From Pseudactinotalea suaedae (GTDB lineage Bacteria; Actinomycetota; Actinomycetes; Actinomycetales; Beutenbergiaceae), in NCBI RefSeq assembly GCF_009733815.1, contig NZ_WNXY01000007.1, positions 186,001-250,000 of the forward strand: a stretch of 64,000 nucleotides of DNA. Reading direction: 5' to 3'. Both the position numbers and the translations under genes were made by a program. The first letter of the stretch is position 1. Each line of letters begins with the position of its first letter. Below are positions 7,937-20,315 of this stretch, in pieces. Under the pieces are notes generated by a model, which was given only the letters and a program-made list of their open reading frames with translations, ran no database searches and was not told where the DNA came from.

Positions 7937-9141
7937 CCGCCATCACCCCACGGCCGCAGGTCGAGGTCGGTCAGCACGAGGTCCGCCTGGTACCCGGCGC
8001 GGATCGCCCCGAACGCCCGGCCGACGCCGCGGTGCCCGATCACCTCGGCCGGCACCAGCGACGCCGAGCGCACCGCGTCGTGCAGCGGCACGCCGGCGGC
8101 CACGGTGGTCCGCACCACGTCGAGCAGGTGCGCGGTGCCGCCCGCGATGGAACCGCCGTCGGCGAGCCGTGCCACCCCGTCGTCGACACTGACCCGCTGG
8201 GTCCCGAGCTGGTAGAGGCCGTCCGGCATCCCGGCCGCCGCCATCGCGTCCGTGACGAGCGCGACGTTCGCCGCCCCGACGAGCTCGAACACCTCGCGCA
8301 CGAACTCGGGTGCCAGGTGGGTGCCGTCGCCCACGAGCTCGACGACGAGCTGGCCCTGCGCCGCCATGGCGAGAGCCGTCGGCACCGGGCCTGGGGCGCG
8401 GTGGTGCATCGGCGGCATGCCGTTGCACAGGTGGGTCACCGTGGCGCGCGCGGAGCGGGCGGCCTCGCCGTGCGCCGCCAGCGCGGCGACACCGGCCTCG
8501 ACCGCGGTGCGCATCGTGGTCGCGTCCGCATCGGTGTGGCCCCAGGAGGGCAGCGCGCCGCCCTCGACCAGTGCCTCGAGCACGCCGCCCGGACCGAGCA
8601 GGCCAGGCGTCTCGGGCGCCACCGTCATGGTGGCCACGTGACCGCGTCCGATCGCGAGGAGCTCACGGGTCAGTGCGGCGTCGCCGTCGATGATCAGGTC
8701 GGGGTCCTGGGCGCCGCACCGGACCGTCGACAGGAACGGGCCCTCCAGGTGGATGCCGGCGATCCGACCCTCGTCAGCGGCCTCGGCCAGCAGTGCGACC
8801 CGCTCCCGCAGCACCTCGGGCGAGGCGGTGACGAGCGAGGCCACCACATGCCGGGTGCCATGAGCGCCGTGCTCGGCGACGGCGGTGCGCACCTCGTCCA
8901 GACTCCTCGCGTCGGGGAGGGACGCGCCGCCCCCGCCGTGGTTGTGCAGGTCGACGAGGCCGGGCAGCACCAGACGCTCGGGGGCCGCGGGGACAGCCGC
9001 CACGGCGTCGCCCCAGCCGGCCGCGACCGCCGAGGCGGCGTCGCCCACCCAGGCGATCACGCCGTCGTCGTCGACGACGACGACGCCGTCGGAGACGACG
9101 GCTTCAGGGGTGACCACGGCACCACGGACGGTCTGCGTCAT
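7927..9141 (-). CDS. nagA: N-acetylglucosamine-6-phosphate deacetylase
   Basis: A 404-residue amidohydrolase-superfamily enzyme that removes the acetyl group of GlcNAc-6-phosphate in amino-sugar and cell-wall recycling. Seen are the N-terminal VLPGLVDLHNHGGGG metal site, the central GIHLEGPFLS glutamate motif, THLCNGMPPMHHR (counterpart of HLFNAM), and LVTDAMAAAGMPDG with the catalytic aspartate. The start ATG shares one base with the stop of nucS, so the two are cotranscribed. No nagB or PTS gene is adjacent. The length is typical. Confidence 0.93.
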   Translation of the reverse strand: MTQTVRGAVVTPEAVVSDGVVVVDDDGVIAWVGDAASAVAAGWGDAVAAVPAAPERLVLPGLVDLHNHGGGGASLPDARSLDEVRTAVAEHGAHGTRHVVASLVTASPEVLRERVALLAEAADEGRIAGIHLEGPFLSTVRCGAQDPDLIIDGDAALTRELLAIGRGHVATMTVAPETPGLLGPGGVLEALVEGGALPSWGHTDADATTMRTAVEAGVAALAAHGEAARSARATVTHLCNGMPPMHHRAPGPVPTALAMAAQGQLVVELVGDGTHLAPEFVREVFELVGAANVALVTDAMAAAGMPDGLYQLGTQRVSVDDGVARLADGGSIAGGTAHLLDVVRTTVAAGVPLHDAVRSASLVPAEVIGHRGVGRAFGAIRAGYQADLVLTDLDLRPWGDGGQG

Positions 9142-9842
9142 CAGAACAACCTCGAGTCCACGTCATCGACACCGCGCATGGCGTCGTAGTCCAGCACCAG
9201 GCACCGGATGCCCCGGTCGGTCGCGAGCACCCGCGCCTGCGGCTTGATCTCCTGTGCGGCGAACACGCCCCGCACCGGGGCCAGCAGCGGGTCGCGGTTG
9301 AGCAGGTCGAGATACCGGGTCAGCTGCTCCACGCCGTCGATGTCGCCGCGCCGCTTGATCTCGACGGCGATGTGGCCGGCGGTGGACACCGGCCCGCGCG
9401 CGAGGATGTCGACCGGCCCGATCGGGGTCGGGTACTCGCGGCGGACGAGCGTGTGGCCGCTGCCGAGCAGCTCGACCTGCTCGGCGAGCAGCTTCTGCAG
9501 GTGGGCCTCCACGCCGTCCTTGACCAGACCGGGATCGACGCCGAGGTCGTGGCTGGTGTCGGCGTGCACCTCGTGCAGCTGCACCACCAGGCGGTCGTCG
9601 CTCTTCGCGTGCTGCACCGTCCAGACGGCGGTGACGCCGGCCGCCAGCTGCTCGCTGTCCGGTGCCGACTCGGCCAGCCGGCACGGGGGCGACATCCAGT
9701 TCAGCGGCTTGTACGAGCCGCCGTCGGAGTGCACGAGGACCGAGCCGTCAGCCTTGACCAGCAGGACCCGGCGGGCGAGAGGGAGGTGAGCGCTGAGCCG
9801 ACCGGAGTAGTCGACCGAGCAGTCCGCAACGACGATACGCAT
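9141..9842 (-). CDS. nucS: Mismatch-specific endonuclease NucS
   Basis: A 233-residue NucS/EndoMS protein, the non-canonical mismatch repair nuclease of Actinobacteria lacking MutS/MutL. The N-terminal dimerisation and DNA-binding half starts [16 protein letters not shown]; the C-terminal RecB-like nuclease core shows GPVDILARG followed by [14 protein letters not shown], giving the D...ExK catalytic set. The extreme C-terminus DVDSRLF resembles the short hydrophobic tail with which NucS contacts the sliding clamp. It lies downstream of the ATP synthase operon, a conserved actinobacterial location. Confidence 0.95.
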   Translation of the reverse strand: MRIVVADCSVDYSGRLSAHLPLARRVLLVKADGSVLVHSDGGSYKPLNWMSPPCRLAESAPDSEQLAAGVTAVWTVQHAKSDDRLVVQLHEVHADTSHDLGVDPGLVKDGVEAHLQKLLAEQVELLGSGHTLVRREYPTPIGPVDILARGPVSTAGHIAVEIKRRGDIDGVEQLTRYLDLLNRDPLLAPVRGVFAAQEIKPQARVLATDRGIRCLVLDYDAMRGVDDVDSRLF

Positions 9843-9903
9843 CGGTGCTCGATGCTACTGCCCCCGACGCCGCATCGGTCACCGAAGGCCCGGCAGCGAG
9901 AGG

Positions 9904-10317
9904 TCAGATGACGCGGTTGTTGCGCGCGCCCGGCGGCGCAGACTCGAGCCAGGCGGCCAGGCCCTCGAACGCCGCCGGCGCCGCAGCGATCTGGAGCGGC
10001 TGCGAGTCGTGAAGGCAGCGCGCCTCGACCACGAGAGCGTCGCGGTGCGGGTCCTGCCGCACGGTGCGCTCGAGGATCACCAGCTCCTCGCGGTCCCAGG
10101 TGTGTCGCGGCCGCCGCGACAGCGACACCACGTCGTACCAGACGAGGGCCTCGCGCGTGTAGGTCGCGATGCCCGGGAGCCAGCGGCTGCCGGCGTGCAG
10201 GGCGCACTGGAACGATCCCACGCGCGCCGCGATCGAGCGCAGCCGCCACAGGAACACCAGCACCAGGGCGAGTGCGAGCAGCGCGACCACCACGAGGATG
10301 ATGACCGCGTCGCGCAT
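9904..10317 (-). CDS. DUF2550 family membrane-anchored protein
   Basis: A 137-residue protein starting MRDAVIILVVVALLALALV, a single N-terminal membrane segment (about residues 4-26), then a soluble domain of DUF2550 type with SRWLPGIATYTREALVWYDV. The family is conserved directly downstream of atpC in many actinobacteria; its function is unknown. The chosen ATG lies four bases after the atpC stop, so it is part of the atp transcript. A longer frame exists upstream but overlaps atpC. It probably sits in the cytoplasmic membrane. Confidence 0.85.
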   Translation of the reverse strand: MRDAVIILVVVALLALALVLVFLWRLRSIAARVGSFQCALHAGSRWLPGIATYTREALVWYDVVSLSRRPRHTWDREELVILERTVRQDPHRDALVVEARCLHDSQPLQIAAAPAAFEGLAAWLESAPPGARNNRVI

Positions 10318-10321
10318 CGAT

Positions 10322-10597
10322 TCAGCCGACTGAGTCCAGCGCGGCCGCAGCCGAGGCGTCGAGGACGATCGTGACCTGGTCGTGGTCGACCGAGAAGAAG
10401 CCGCCGTCGACCTCCAGCTCGACCGACTCGCCCTGGACGGGCGTGACCACCACGCGTCCGGGGCGCAGCACCGACAGCACGGGCTGGTGGCCCGCCAGCA
10501 CACCCATCGAGCCATCCGCAGCGGGCGCGCTGACGGACGTGGCCTCGCCCTCCCAGAGGACGCGGTCGGGCGCGACGACCTCGACGTTCAGCGGCAC
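10322..10597 (-). CDS. atpC: ATP synthase epsilon subunit, N-terminal domain only
   Basis: Starts at GTG one base after the atpD stop (VPLNVEVVAPDRVLWEGEA) and encodes 91 residues. The whole beta-sandwich domain is present, including DGSMGVLAGHQPVLSVLRPG and the closing VDGGFFSVDHDQVTIVLD, but translation ends at LDSVG without the C-terminal alpha-helical hairpin that most epsilon subunits (about 120-140 residues) carry. The next gene begins four bases after the stop, so this is not a recent frameshift. The missing domain is the one that can extend into F1 to inhibit ATP hydrolysis; control of the enzyme must rely on something else. Confidence 0.9.
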   Translation of the reverse strand: MPLNVEVVAPDRVLWEGEATSVSAPAADGSMGVLAGHQPVLSVLRPGRVVVTPVQGESVELEVDGGFFSVDHDQVTIVLDASAAAALDSVG

Positions 10598-10598
10598 C

Positions 10599-12991
<2,393 letters not shown>

Positions 12992-12993
12992 GC

Positions 12994-14628
12994 TCAGGCC
13001 CGCTTCTGCTTGACGATCTGCTCCTGGTCGATATCGACGTCCTCGGGGTTCTCGGGGACGTCGTCCGAGGTCAGGCTCTGGCCGTCGCTGGAGCGGAACG
13101 TCGAGCGGAAGCTGGCGAGCTCGGACTCCAGCTGCTCGATCGTCGCGTCCTCGAGCCTGCCGCTCTCGCGGATCGAGCCCAGCACGTCGGAGTGACGGCG
13201 CAGGTGGTCGAGCAGACCCTGCTCGAAGCGGTGCACGTCATCGAGCGGGACCTCGTCGAAGTGACCGTTGGTGCCGGCCCAGATCGAGACGACCTGCTCC
13301 TCCGCGGGGTACGGCGAGTACTGGGGCTGCTTCAGCAGCTCCATCAGCCGCGCACCTCGGGTCAGCTGCTGGCGCGAGGCCGGGTCGAGGTCCGAGGCGA
13401 ACATCGCGAACGCCTCGAGCGAGCGGTACTGCGCGAGGTCGATCTTCAGCGTTCCGGCGACCGACTTCATCGCCTTGATCTGGGCGTCACCACCGACGCG
13501 GGAGACCGAGATGCCGACGTCGACGGCGGGGCGCTGGCCCGCGTTGAACAGGTCGGACTGGAGGAAGATCTGACCGTCGGTGATCGAGATGACGTTGGTC
13601 GGGATGTAGGCCGACACGTCGTTCGCCTTGGTCTCGATGATCGGCAGCCCGGTCATCGAGCCCGCGCCCAGGTCGTCGGAGAGCTTGGCGCAACGCTCGA
13701 GCAGGCGGGAGTGCAGGTAGAAGACGTCACCCGGGTAGGCCTCGCGGCCCGGCGGGCGGCGCAGCAGCAGCGACACGGCGCGGTAGGCCTCGGCCTGCTT
13801 GCTGAGGTCGTCGAAGATGATGAGGACGTGCTTGCCCTGGTACATCCAGTGCTGGCCGATGGCCGAACCGGTGTAGGGGGCGATGTACTTGAAGCCGGCC
13901 GGGTCGGAGGCGGGGGCCGCGACGATCGTCGTGTACTCCAGCGCTCCGGCATCCTCCAGCGCGCCACGCACCGAGGCGATCGTGGAGCCCTTCTGGCCGA
14001 TGGCGACGTAGATGCAGCGGACCTGCTTGGTGGGGTCGCCGCTGTCCCAGTTGGCCTTCTGGTTGATGATCGTGTCGAGCGCGATCGCGGTCTTGCCGGT
14101 CTGGCGGTCGCCGATGATCAGCTGACGCTGGCCGCGACCGATCGGGATCATCGCGTCGATCGACTTGAGGCCGGTCTGCAGCGGCTCGTGCACGCTCTTG
14201 CGCTGCATCACGCCGGCTGCCTGGAGCTCGAGGGCGCGGCGGCCCTCGGTCTCGATCTCGCCGAGCCCGTCGATCGGGTTGCCCAGCGGGTCGACGACGC
14301 GGCCGAGGTAACCCTCACCGACGGCGACCGAGAGCACCTCGCCGGTCCTGCGGACCTGCTGGCCCTCCTCGATGCCCGCGAACTCACCGAGCACCACGAC
14401 GCCGATCTCACGGACGTCGAGGTTCTGCGCGAGGCCGAGGGTGCCGTCCTCGAAGGTCAGGAGCTCGTTCGCCATCGTGCCGGGCAGGCCCTCGACGTAG
14501 GCGATGCCGTCGGCAGCAACGGTGACGGTGCCGACCTCCTCGCGAGCGCTTGCGGCCGGCTCGTAGGAGCTCACGAAGCTGTCCAGCGCCGCGCGGATCT
14601 CGTCCGGCTTGATCGTCAGCTCGGTCAT
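12994..14628 (-). CDS. atpA: ATP synthase F1 alpha subunit
   Basis: A 544-residue regulatory nucleotide-binding subunit. Walker A is [15 protein letters not shown]; the crown domain starts [37 protein letters not shown] and [22 protein letters not shown] are characteristic. The C-terminus carries an acidic tail ([15 protein letters not shown]) with a basic end, an extension commonly seen in actinobacterial alpha subunits. It follows atpH by 57 bases. Confidence 0.98.
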   Translation of the reverse strand: MTELTIKPDEIRAALDSFVSSYEPAASAREEVGTVTVAADGIAYVEGLPGTMANELLTFEDGTLGLAQNLDVREIGVVVLGEFAGIEEGQQVRRTGEVLSVAVGEGYLGRVVDPLGNPIDGLGEIETEGRRALELQAAGVMQRKSVHEPLQTGLKSIDAMIPIGRGQRQLIIGDRQTGKTAIALDTIINQKANWDSGDPTKQVRCIYVAIGQKGSTIASVRGALEDAGALEYTTIVAAPASDPAGFKYIAPYTGSAIGQHWMYQGKHVLIIFDDLSKQAEAYRAVSLLLRRPPGREAYPGDVFYLHSRLLERCAKLSDDLGAGSMTGLPIIETKANDVSAYIPTNVISITDGQIFLQSDLFNAGQRPAVDVGISVSRVGGDAQIKAMKSVAGTLKIDLAQYRSLEAFAMFASDLDPASRQQLTRGARLMELLKQPQYSPYPAEEQVVSIWAGTNGHFDEVPLDDVHRFEQGLLDHLRRHSDVLGSIRESGRLEDATIEQLESELASFRSTFRSSDGQSLTSDDVPENPEDVDIDQEQIVKQKRA

Positions 14629-14685
14629 CGTGGTGCTCTTTCTGTCGTCTGCTTCACAAAGGTATGGGGTGGTGCGCAGGCTCGC

Positions 14686-15500
14686 TCAGCCTGCGAGGCG
14701 GCGGCGAGCGTGGTCGAGACGGGCGGCGATCGTCGCGTCGACGACCTCGTCACCGATCTGGATGCGGAAGCCGCCGGTCACCGCAGGGTCGATCGCGATG
14801 TTGAGCTGCACGTCGCGGCCGTACGCCTGGGCCAGCGAGGCGCCGAGCCGGTCCTGCTGGGCCTGGCTCAGCGGGGACGCCGCGGTGACCACGGCGACCA
14901 GCTGGCGGCGGCGGCGGGCGGCAAGCTCGCCGATGCGCGCCAGTGCGGCGGTCAGGGTCCGCGACCGCAGCGACCGCACCGCGCGGGTGACCAGGGCCAG
15001 CGTCTCCGCGCTGACCTTGCCGCCGAACACCGAGCTCAGCAGCTGCACCCGGCGCTCGGCGCCGGCGTCGCGGTCGCCGAGCGCGAACCGCAGCTCGCGG
15101 TTGTCGGCGAGCACGCGCGTGAGGCGGAATGTGTCCTCCTCGACCTGGGTCAGATCGCCCTTGGCGTCGGCGGCGGCCAGGTAGGAGATCACGGCGAGCT
15201 CCTCGAGGGAGTCCACGAGGTCGCCGTCAGCCGACCAGCGGCTGCGCACCATGCCGGAGACGAGCTCGACGACCCGGTCGTCGACCTTGCCCTGGAGCAG
15301 CTGGGACACGACCGCGGCCTTGTCGTCGCCGTCCCGGGTGGGTTCGGTGAGTGCGCGGCGCAGCCCGGCGGAGCCGTCCAGCGCGTCGACGACGGCGAAC
15401 AGCTGCTCGCCGTAGGTCGCCGCGTCAGCTCCTGCCTGCTGCAGCACCGACTCCCACGAGGTGGTAGCGGTGCGCAGGCTCGCCTGGCTGGTCGCGCGCA

Positions 15501-15501
<1 letters not shown>
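14686..15501 (-). CDS. atpH: ATP synthase F1 delta subunit
   Basis: A 271-residue peripheral-stalk protein linking b to alpha. It starts MRATSQASLRTATTSWESVLQ and ends with RDVQLNIAIDPAVTGGFRIQIGDEVVDATI, the conserved C-terminal delta signature. It is longer than the roughly 180-residue E. coli protein, as is usual in Actinobacteria, where the delta N-terminal region is extended. Its ATG shares one base with the atpF stop. Confidence 0.96.
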
Positions 15502-16380
<879 letters not shown>

Positions 16381-16417
16381 TCATCGGGACCGTATGAGAA
16401 GCGGGTGCTGCGAGGGG

Positions 16418-17242
16418 TCAGTGCGACTCTTCGAGCGAGAAGTTCAGGTAGACGGCCGAGAGCAGGGTGAAGACGAACGCCTGCAGCCCGGCGACGAAGA
16501 TCTCGAAGAGGGTGGCGGCGAAGCCGGAGACGAAGGTCAGCGCACCGACCGGCACCATCGCGGCCTCGGAGTAGAACAGCAGGGTGTGCGTACCGACGAA
16601 GGTGAGCACCAGCAGGATGTGGCCGGCCATCATGTTGGCCACGAGCCGCAGCGCGAGCGTCAGCGGACGGATCACGAACAGCTGGAGCGCCTCGATCGGG
16701 ACGATGATCGGCAGCATCCATCCCGGGACGCCGGCCGGCACCAGCTGGGCCTTGAAGTAGGTGCCGCCGCCGTGACGCCGGACCCCGACCACGAGGTAGG
16801 TGACGAACACCCAGAGCGCGAGCACCAGCGGCATCCCGATGCGGGAGGTACCGGCGACGTTGAGGAACGGGATGATCCCGGCGAGGTTCATGAACAGGAT
16901 CGTGAAGAAGATGACCGTGAACATGCCGACGAACGGCTTCGCGCGTTCCTTGCCCAGCGTCTGCTCGACGATCTGCACCCGGACGAAGTCCAGGCCCATC
17001 TCGAGGAAGCCCTGCAGGCGGCCGGGAACGACCTTGGCCTTGCGGACCGCCAGCCACAGGAACAGGATCATCGCCGCCATCACGACGAGCCGCACCAGCA
17101 TCACGCGGTCGAGCGCCCACCAGTCGTCCGCCGTGCCCCAGATGAACGGGGTCGGGAAGAAGTCGCCGACACCGGGCAGGTGCGGTGCGTCGGCGGAGGC
17201 GCCTTCGGCGAGAAGGCTGCCTGAGCTCAGGGTCGTGGACAG
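16418..17242 (-). CDS. atpB: ATP synthase F0 a subunit, probable CTG start
   Basis: Membrane proton-channel subunit with five or six helices; the functional helix has LRLVANMMAGHILLVLTFVG with the essential arginine. The first usual start in frame is a GTG at 17104, but the frame upstream is plainly coding (HLPGVGDFFPTPFIWG then DDWWALDRVMMLV, matching the N-terminal region of actinobacterial a subunits). Between the upstream in-frame stop and that GTG no ATG, GTG or TTG occurs in frame. A CTG at 17242 sits six bases after AGGAG and would give 274 residues, the usual size. A second in-frame CTG lies at 17230. The start choice is inferred. Confidence 0.85.
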   Translation of the reverse strand: MSTTLSSGSLLAEGASADAPHLPGVGDFFPTPFIWGTADDWWALDRVMLVRLVVMAAMILFLWLAVRKAKVVPGRLQGFLEMGLDFVRVQIVEQTLGKERAKPFVGMFTVIFFTILFMNLAGIIPFLNVAGTSRIGMPLVLALWVFVTYLVVGVRRHGGGTYFKAQLVPAGVPGWMLPIIVPIEALQLFVIRPLTLALRLVANMMAGHILLVLTFVGTHTLLFYSEAAMVPVGALTFVSGFAATLFEIFVAGLQAFVFTLLSAVYLNFSLEESH

Positions 17243-17413
17243 CGTGCACTCCTGCGGGTCGTGGGCACGGACGCCCGCCGCACGATTGTGCGGCCAGCGC
17301 CACCGAGGTGATCTGCGGCTTGGCTACGTCAATCGTAGCGGCGTTGAACCGTGCTCCGGCGGGCGGGATCTGGCACTGACTCTACCGGATCCGTCCGGTT
17401 GCTCCGGACCGGG

Positions 17414-18013
17414 TCACGCCCGTTCGTCGGGCTGGTCGGCACGGTCCCCCGAGCGCGCGATCGTCTCGCCGTCGGCGCGATTCCGCCGTTCCTCGTCCGC
17501 CGGCGGCTGAGGGGCGCCAGGATCACGCTCCGGTGTGACCCTGCTCACGTCCGCGGCCAGCGGCCGGCCGGGCTCGACCGTGGGGATCCGGGCGTTGGCG
17601 ATCGTGCCGATCTCGACGGCGACGGCACCGATCACCACGACGGCGAGCGTCACGAAGAACACGCCGCGGTCGTAGAAGTCCTGCGAGCGCAGCCAGAGCA
17701 TCAGCACCACGACGAGGGCCATCTTGATCAGCCAGCTGCCGATCAGCACGATCTGGAGCAGCTCGGGCCCGCGGCCCACGAGGAACCGCAGCGTGGCCAC
17801 GGTCGTGAAGGTGAACACCAGACCCAGACCGGCGGCGAGCAGGGCACCCCACACACCCGGGGTCTGAGCCACCAGCAGACCCACGAGCACGCCGAGCACG
17901 GCGGCCCCCGCGGTGAGCAGCAGCAGCCGTCGTTGGATCGTCCGGAACAGCGCGAGCATCGCCTCGGTGCGCACCGGCGGGTCGTTGAACATCATGGGGC
18001 CCGACATGGCCAC
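17414..18013 (-). CDS. AtpI-like membrane protein of the ATP synthase operon
   Basis: A 199-residue protein with four predicted membrane helices in the first 150 residues (e.g. LLLLTAGAAVLGVLVGLLV, GSWLIKMALVVVLMLWL) and a hydrophilic C-terminal tail rich in Pro, Arg and Glu. Position immediately upstream of atpB and the helix layout match the ATP synthase I / AtpI-like proteins, thought to assist c-ring assembly or Mg2+ transport. Two nearby in-frame ATGs (18013, 18007) could serve as start; the tail past residue 155 is not conserved in the family as far as I can tell. Confidence 0.75.
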   Translation of the reverse strand: MAMSGPMMFNDPPVRTEAMLALFRTIQRRLLLLTAGAAVLGVLVGLLVAQTPGVWGALLAAGLGLVFTFTTVATLRFLVGRGPELLQIVLIGSWLIKMALVVVLMLWLRSQDFYDRGVFFVTLAVVVIGAVAVEIGTIANARIPTVEPGRPLAADVSRVTPERDPGAPQPPADEERRNRADGETIARSGDRADQPDERA

Positions 18014-18043
18014 CAGGATCCCACGACCGCCGGGATGCGGCGG

Positions 18044-19165
18044 TCAGCGGTTGAGGCGGGGGAACGGCTGCCGGGGCAGCCGCAGCGTGGCCCAGATCGC
18101 GAGCGCGAGCCCGATGCCGATGCCGGTGGCCAGCACCGGGACAGGGACGTTCGGGATCGCGAACGCCGCCGCGCTGAACGCGAGCACGGCGGTCCAGATG
18201 TACATGATCAGCACCGCGCGTCGGTGGCTGTGCCCGAAGTCGAGCAACCGGTGGTGCAGGTGCATGCGGTCGGGGTGGAACGGTGACTTGCCGGCCAGCA
18301 CCCGCCGCACGACCGCGAGGCCCATGTCGAGCAGCGGCAGCATCAGCACCGCGAGCGGCAGCAGGATGATCACGACGAAGGCCGGCAGCGCGGTGCCGAC
18401 GTCGATGCGCGCGGGGTCGATCTGACCGGTGACCAGGATCGAGGCCGCGGACATCGTCAGGCCGAGGAACATCGCGCCCGAGTCCCCCATGAAGATCCGG
18501 GCCGGGAAGAAGTTGTGCGGCAGGAACCCCAGGCACACCCCGACCACGCAGGCCATCACCGCCGTCGCGATGTTGGAGTAGTCACCGGGGCTCTGGGTGG
18601 TCGTGAGCACGTAGGTGTAGCCGAAGAAGGCGGTGCCGCCGATCGCGATCACGCCGGCGGCGAGCCCGTCCAGCCCGTCGACGAAGTTGACGGCGTTGAT
18701 CGCGGTCACCACCACGAGGATCGTGACGATCAGCGAGAGCCGGGAGCTGCCGATCGTCAGCCCGAACACCGGGAACTGGATCAGCTGCACGCCCTGCCAC
18801 GCCATGAAGCCCGCGGCGAGCACCTGGCCCACCAGCTTGGTGAGCCAGTCGAGATCCCAGATGTCGTCGGCCACGCCGAGCAGGCACACCACGGTCGCCG
18901 AGACCAGGATCGCCCAGGGCAGCGGCAGGCCGCCGGCCCCGTCGAACAACGGCTGCAGGAACGGCATCTGCGACGCCACGGTGAGCGCCACGGCGAACCC
19001 GATCAGCATCGCCACGCCCCCGAGCCGAGGGATGGGCACGGTGTGCACGTCGCGCTCGCGCACCGCCGTGATCGCGTTGGTGCGCAGGGCGAGGAACCGC
19101 GCCAGCGGCGTCGCCAAGAAGGTGACCGCCGCGGCGAGCGCCATCAGCAGCAGGTAGATCCTCAC
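18044..19165 (-). CDS. wecA: Undecaprenyl/decaprenyl-phosphate GlcNAc-1-phosphate transferase (WecA/TagO-like)
   Basis: A 373-residue polytopic membrane enzyme of the MraY/WecA superfamily, which transfers a sugar-1-phosphate from UDP-sugar to the polyprenyl phosphate carrier at the inner membrane face, starting cell-wall glycan or arabinogalactan-type polymer synthesis. Motifs seen are VADDIWDLDWLTKLVGQ, NFVDGLDGLAAGV, the catalytic FMGDSGAMFLG, and PDRMHLHHRLLDFGH, the WecA-type histidine motif that separates it from MraY. It starts at GTG overlapping the YrdC gene stop by GTGA. The position between sua5 and the atp operon is conserved in actinobacteria. Confidence 0.93.
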   Translation of the reverse strand: MRIYLLLMALAAAVTFLATPLARFLALRTNAITAVRERDVHTVPIPRLGGVAMLIGFAVALTVASQMPFLQPLFDGAGGLPLPWAILVSATVVCLLGVADDIWDLDWLTKLVGQVLAAGFMAWQGVQLIQFPVFGLTIGSSRLSLIVTILVVVTAINAVNFVDGLDGLAAGVIAIGGTAFFGYTYVLTTTQSPGDYSNIATAVMACVVGVCLGFLPHNFFPARIFMGDSGAMFLGLTMSAASILVTGQIDPARIDVGTALPAFVVIILLPLAVLMLPLLDMGLAVVRRVLAGKSPFHPDRMHLHHRLLDFGHSHRRAVLIMYIWTAVLAFSAAAFAIPNVPVPVLATGIGIGLALAIWATLRLPRQPFPRLNR

Positions 19166-20262
19166 GGTGCGGGGGTCTCCGCGGTGGGTTCAGGGGGCTC
19201 GGTCGACGGCGCGTCGGACGGTGCCGGCTGCCCGCCGGCCGGCGTGGCCTTCTTGCGCACGCGGCGCGGTGCGATCGTCACGGCGTCCGCGGAGCCTGCG
19301 GCCGCCTCAGGCTTCGACCGGGGTGTGGCCCTGGGCTTCGCCGCTGCCCGCGGCTTGCGCGCCGGTGTCGGCTTCGCCGCCGCGACCGGCTCAGCGGCGA
19401 CGACGGGCTCCGGCTGCTCGCCGGCGCCCTGCGCGGCGGCGTCCGTGTCGGCGGCGGGCGCCTCGGCCGGCTCGGGTCTGACCTCGGGCTCGGTCTCCTC
19501 GGCGGGCGTGGCTTCCTCGGCGGGCGTGGCCTCCTCGGGAGCGGAGTCCTCCTCGGGAGCGGCCTCCTCCTCGGGGACGGACGCCGCCGCCGTCGCAGTC
19601 TCCTCCTCCACCGCGGCAGGTTCCTCCGCGGGAGCGGGCTCCTTGATCCCGAGGTCCGCGGCGCTGAGCGCGCCCTCGCGAACGATCCGCAGCTCCGGGC
19701 CGGTGGCGTCCACGATCGTGGAGGCCACTCCCCCGGGTGAGGTCCCGCCGTCGAGATAGACGCGCACGGATTCACCGAGCATCGAGGCGGCCTCGGCCGC
19801 CGTCGTGGCCGCGGGCGAGCCGGTGGTGTTGGCGCTCGAGACCGCGAGCGGCCCGGTGCGGCGCAGCACCGCGAGCGCGAGCTCGTGGTCCGGCATCCGC
19901 AGCGCGACCGTGCCGTTGGTCTCCCCCAGGTCCCACTGCAGCGAGGGCTGGGCGTGCAGGATCACCGTGAGCGGGCCCGGCCAGTGCGCCGTGACCATCT
20001 CGCGGACCTGATCAGGGATGTCGTCGGCGAGACCGTCCATCGTGCGCACGTCGCCGATCAGCACCGGCGGCGGCATCTGGCGACCGCGACCCTTGGCGTC
20101 CAGCAACGCCTGGACGGCCTCGGGCTTGAAGGCGTCCGCGGCGATGCCGTAGACGGTGTCGGTAGGCAGAACCACCAGGCCACCGACGGCGAGCGCCTTC
20201 GTCGCCTCGTCGACGTGAGGCCACCAGGTGGCCGGGTCGGTGCAGTCACGCAACGCAGTCAC
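19162..20262 (-). CDS. L-threonylcarbamoyladenylate synthase (YrdC/Sua5 type) with long charged tail
   Basis: A 366-residue protein. Residues 1 to about 205 are a YrdC domain making threonylcarbamoyl-AMP for the t6A37 tRNA modification: GGLVVLPTDTVYGIAADAF, LDAKGRGRQMPPPVLI (usually KxR), and LAVSSANTTGSPAATT. The rest, about 160 residues, is low complexity: first a Glu/Ala/Pro-rich acidic stretch, then a Lys/Arg/Ala/Pro-rich basic stretch around ARKPRAAAKPRATPRSKP, with no recognisable Sua5 domain. The start is GTG. The neighbourhood prfA-prmC-sua5-wecA is the usual actinobacterial order. Confidence 0.9.
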   Translation of the reverse strand: MTALRDCTDPATWWPHVDEATKALAVGGLVVLPTDTVYGIAADAFKPEAVQALLDAKGRGRQMPPPVLIGDVRTMDGLADDIPDQVREMVTAHWPGPLTVILHAQPSLQWDLGETNGTVALRMPDHELALAVLRRTGPLAVSSANTTGSPAATTAAEAASMLGESVRVYLDGGTSPGGVASTIVDATGPELRIVREGALSAADLGIKEPAPAEEPAAVEEETATAAASVPEEEAAPEEDSAPEEATPAEEATPAEETEPEVRPEPAEAPAADTDAAAQGAGEQPEPVVAAEPVAAAKPTPARKPRAAAKPRATPRSKPEAAAGSADAVTIAPRRVRKKATPAGGQPAPSDAPSTEPPEPTAETPAP

Positions 20263-20315
20263 GACCGCGATCCTCCCACGCCCGCACGCCCCAGCTCGTC
20301 GTAGGCTCGTGCGCG

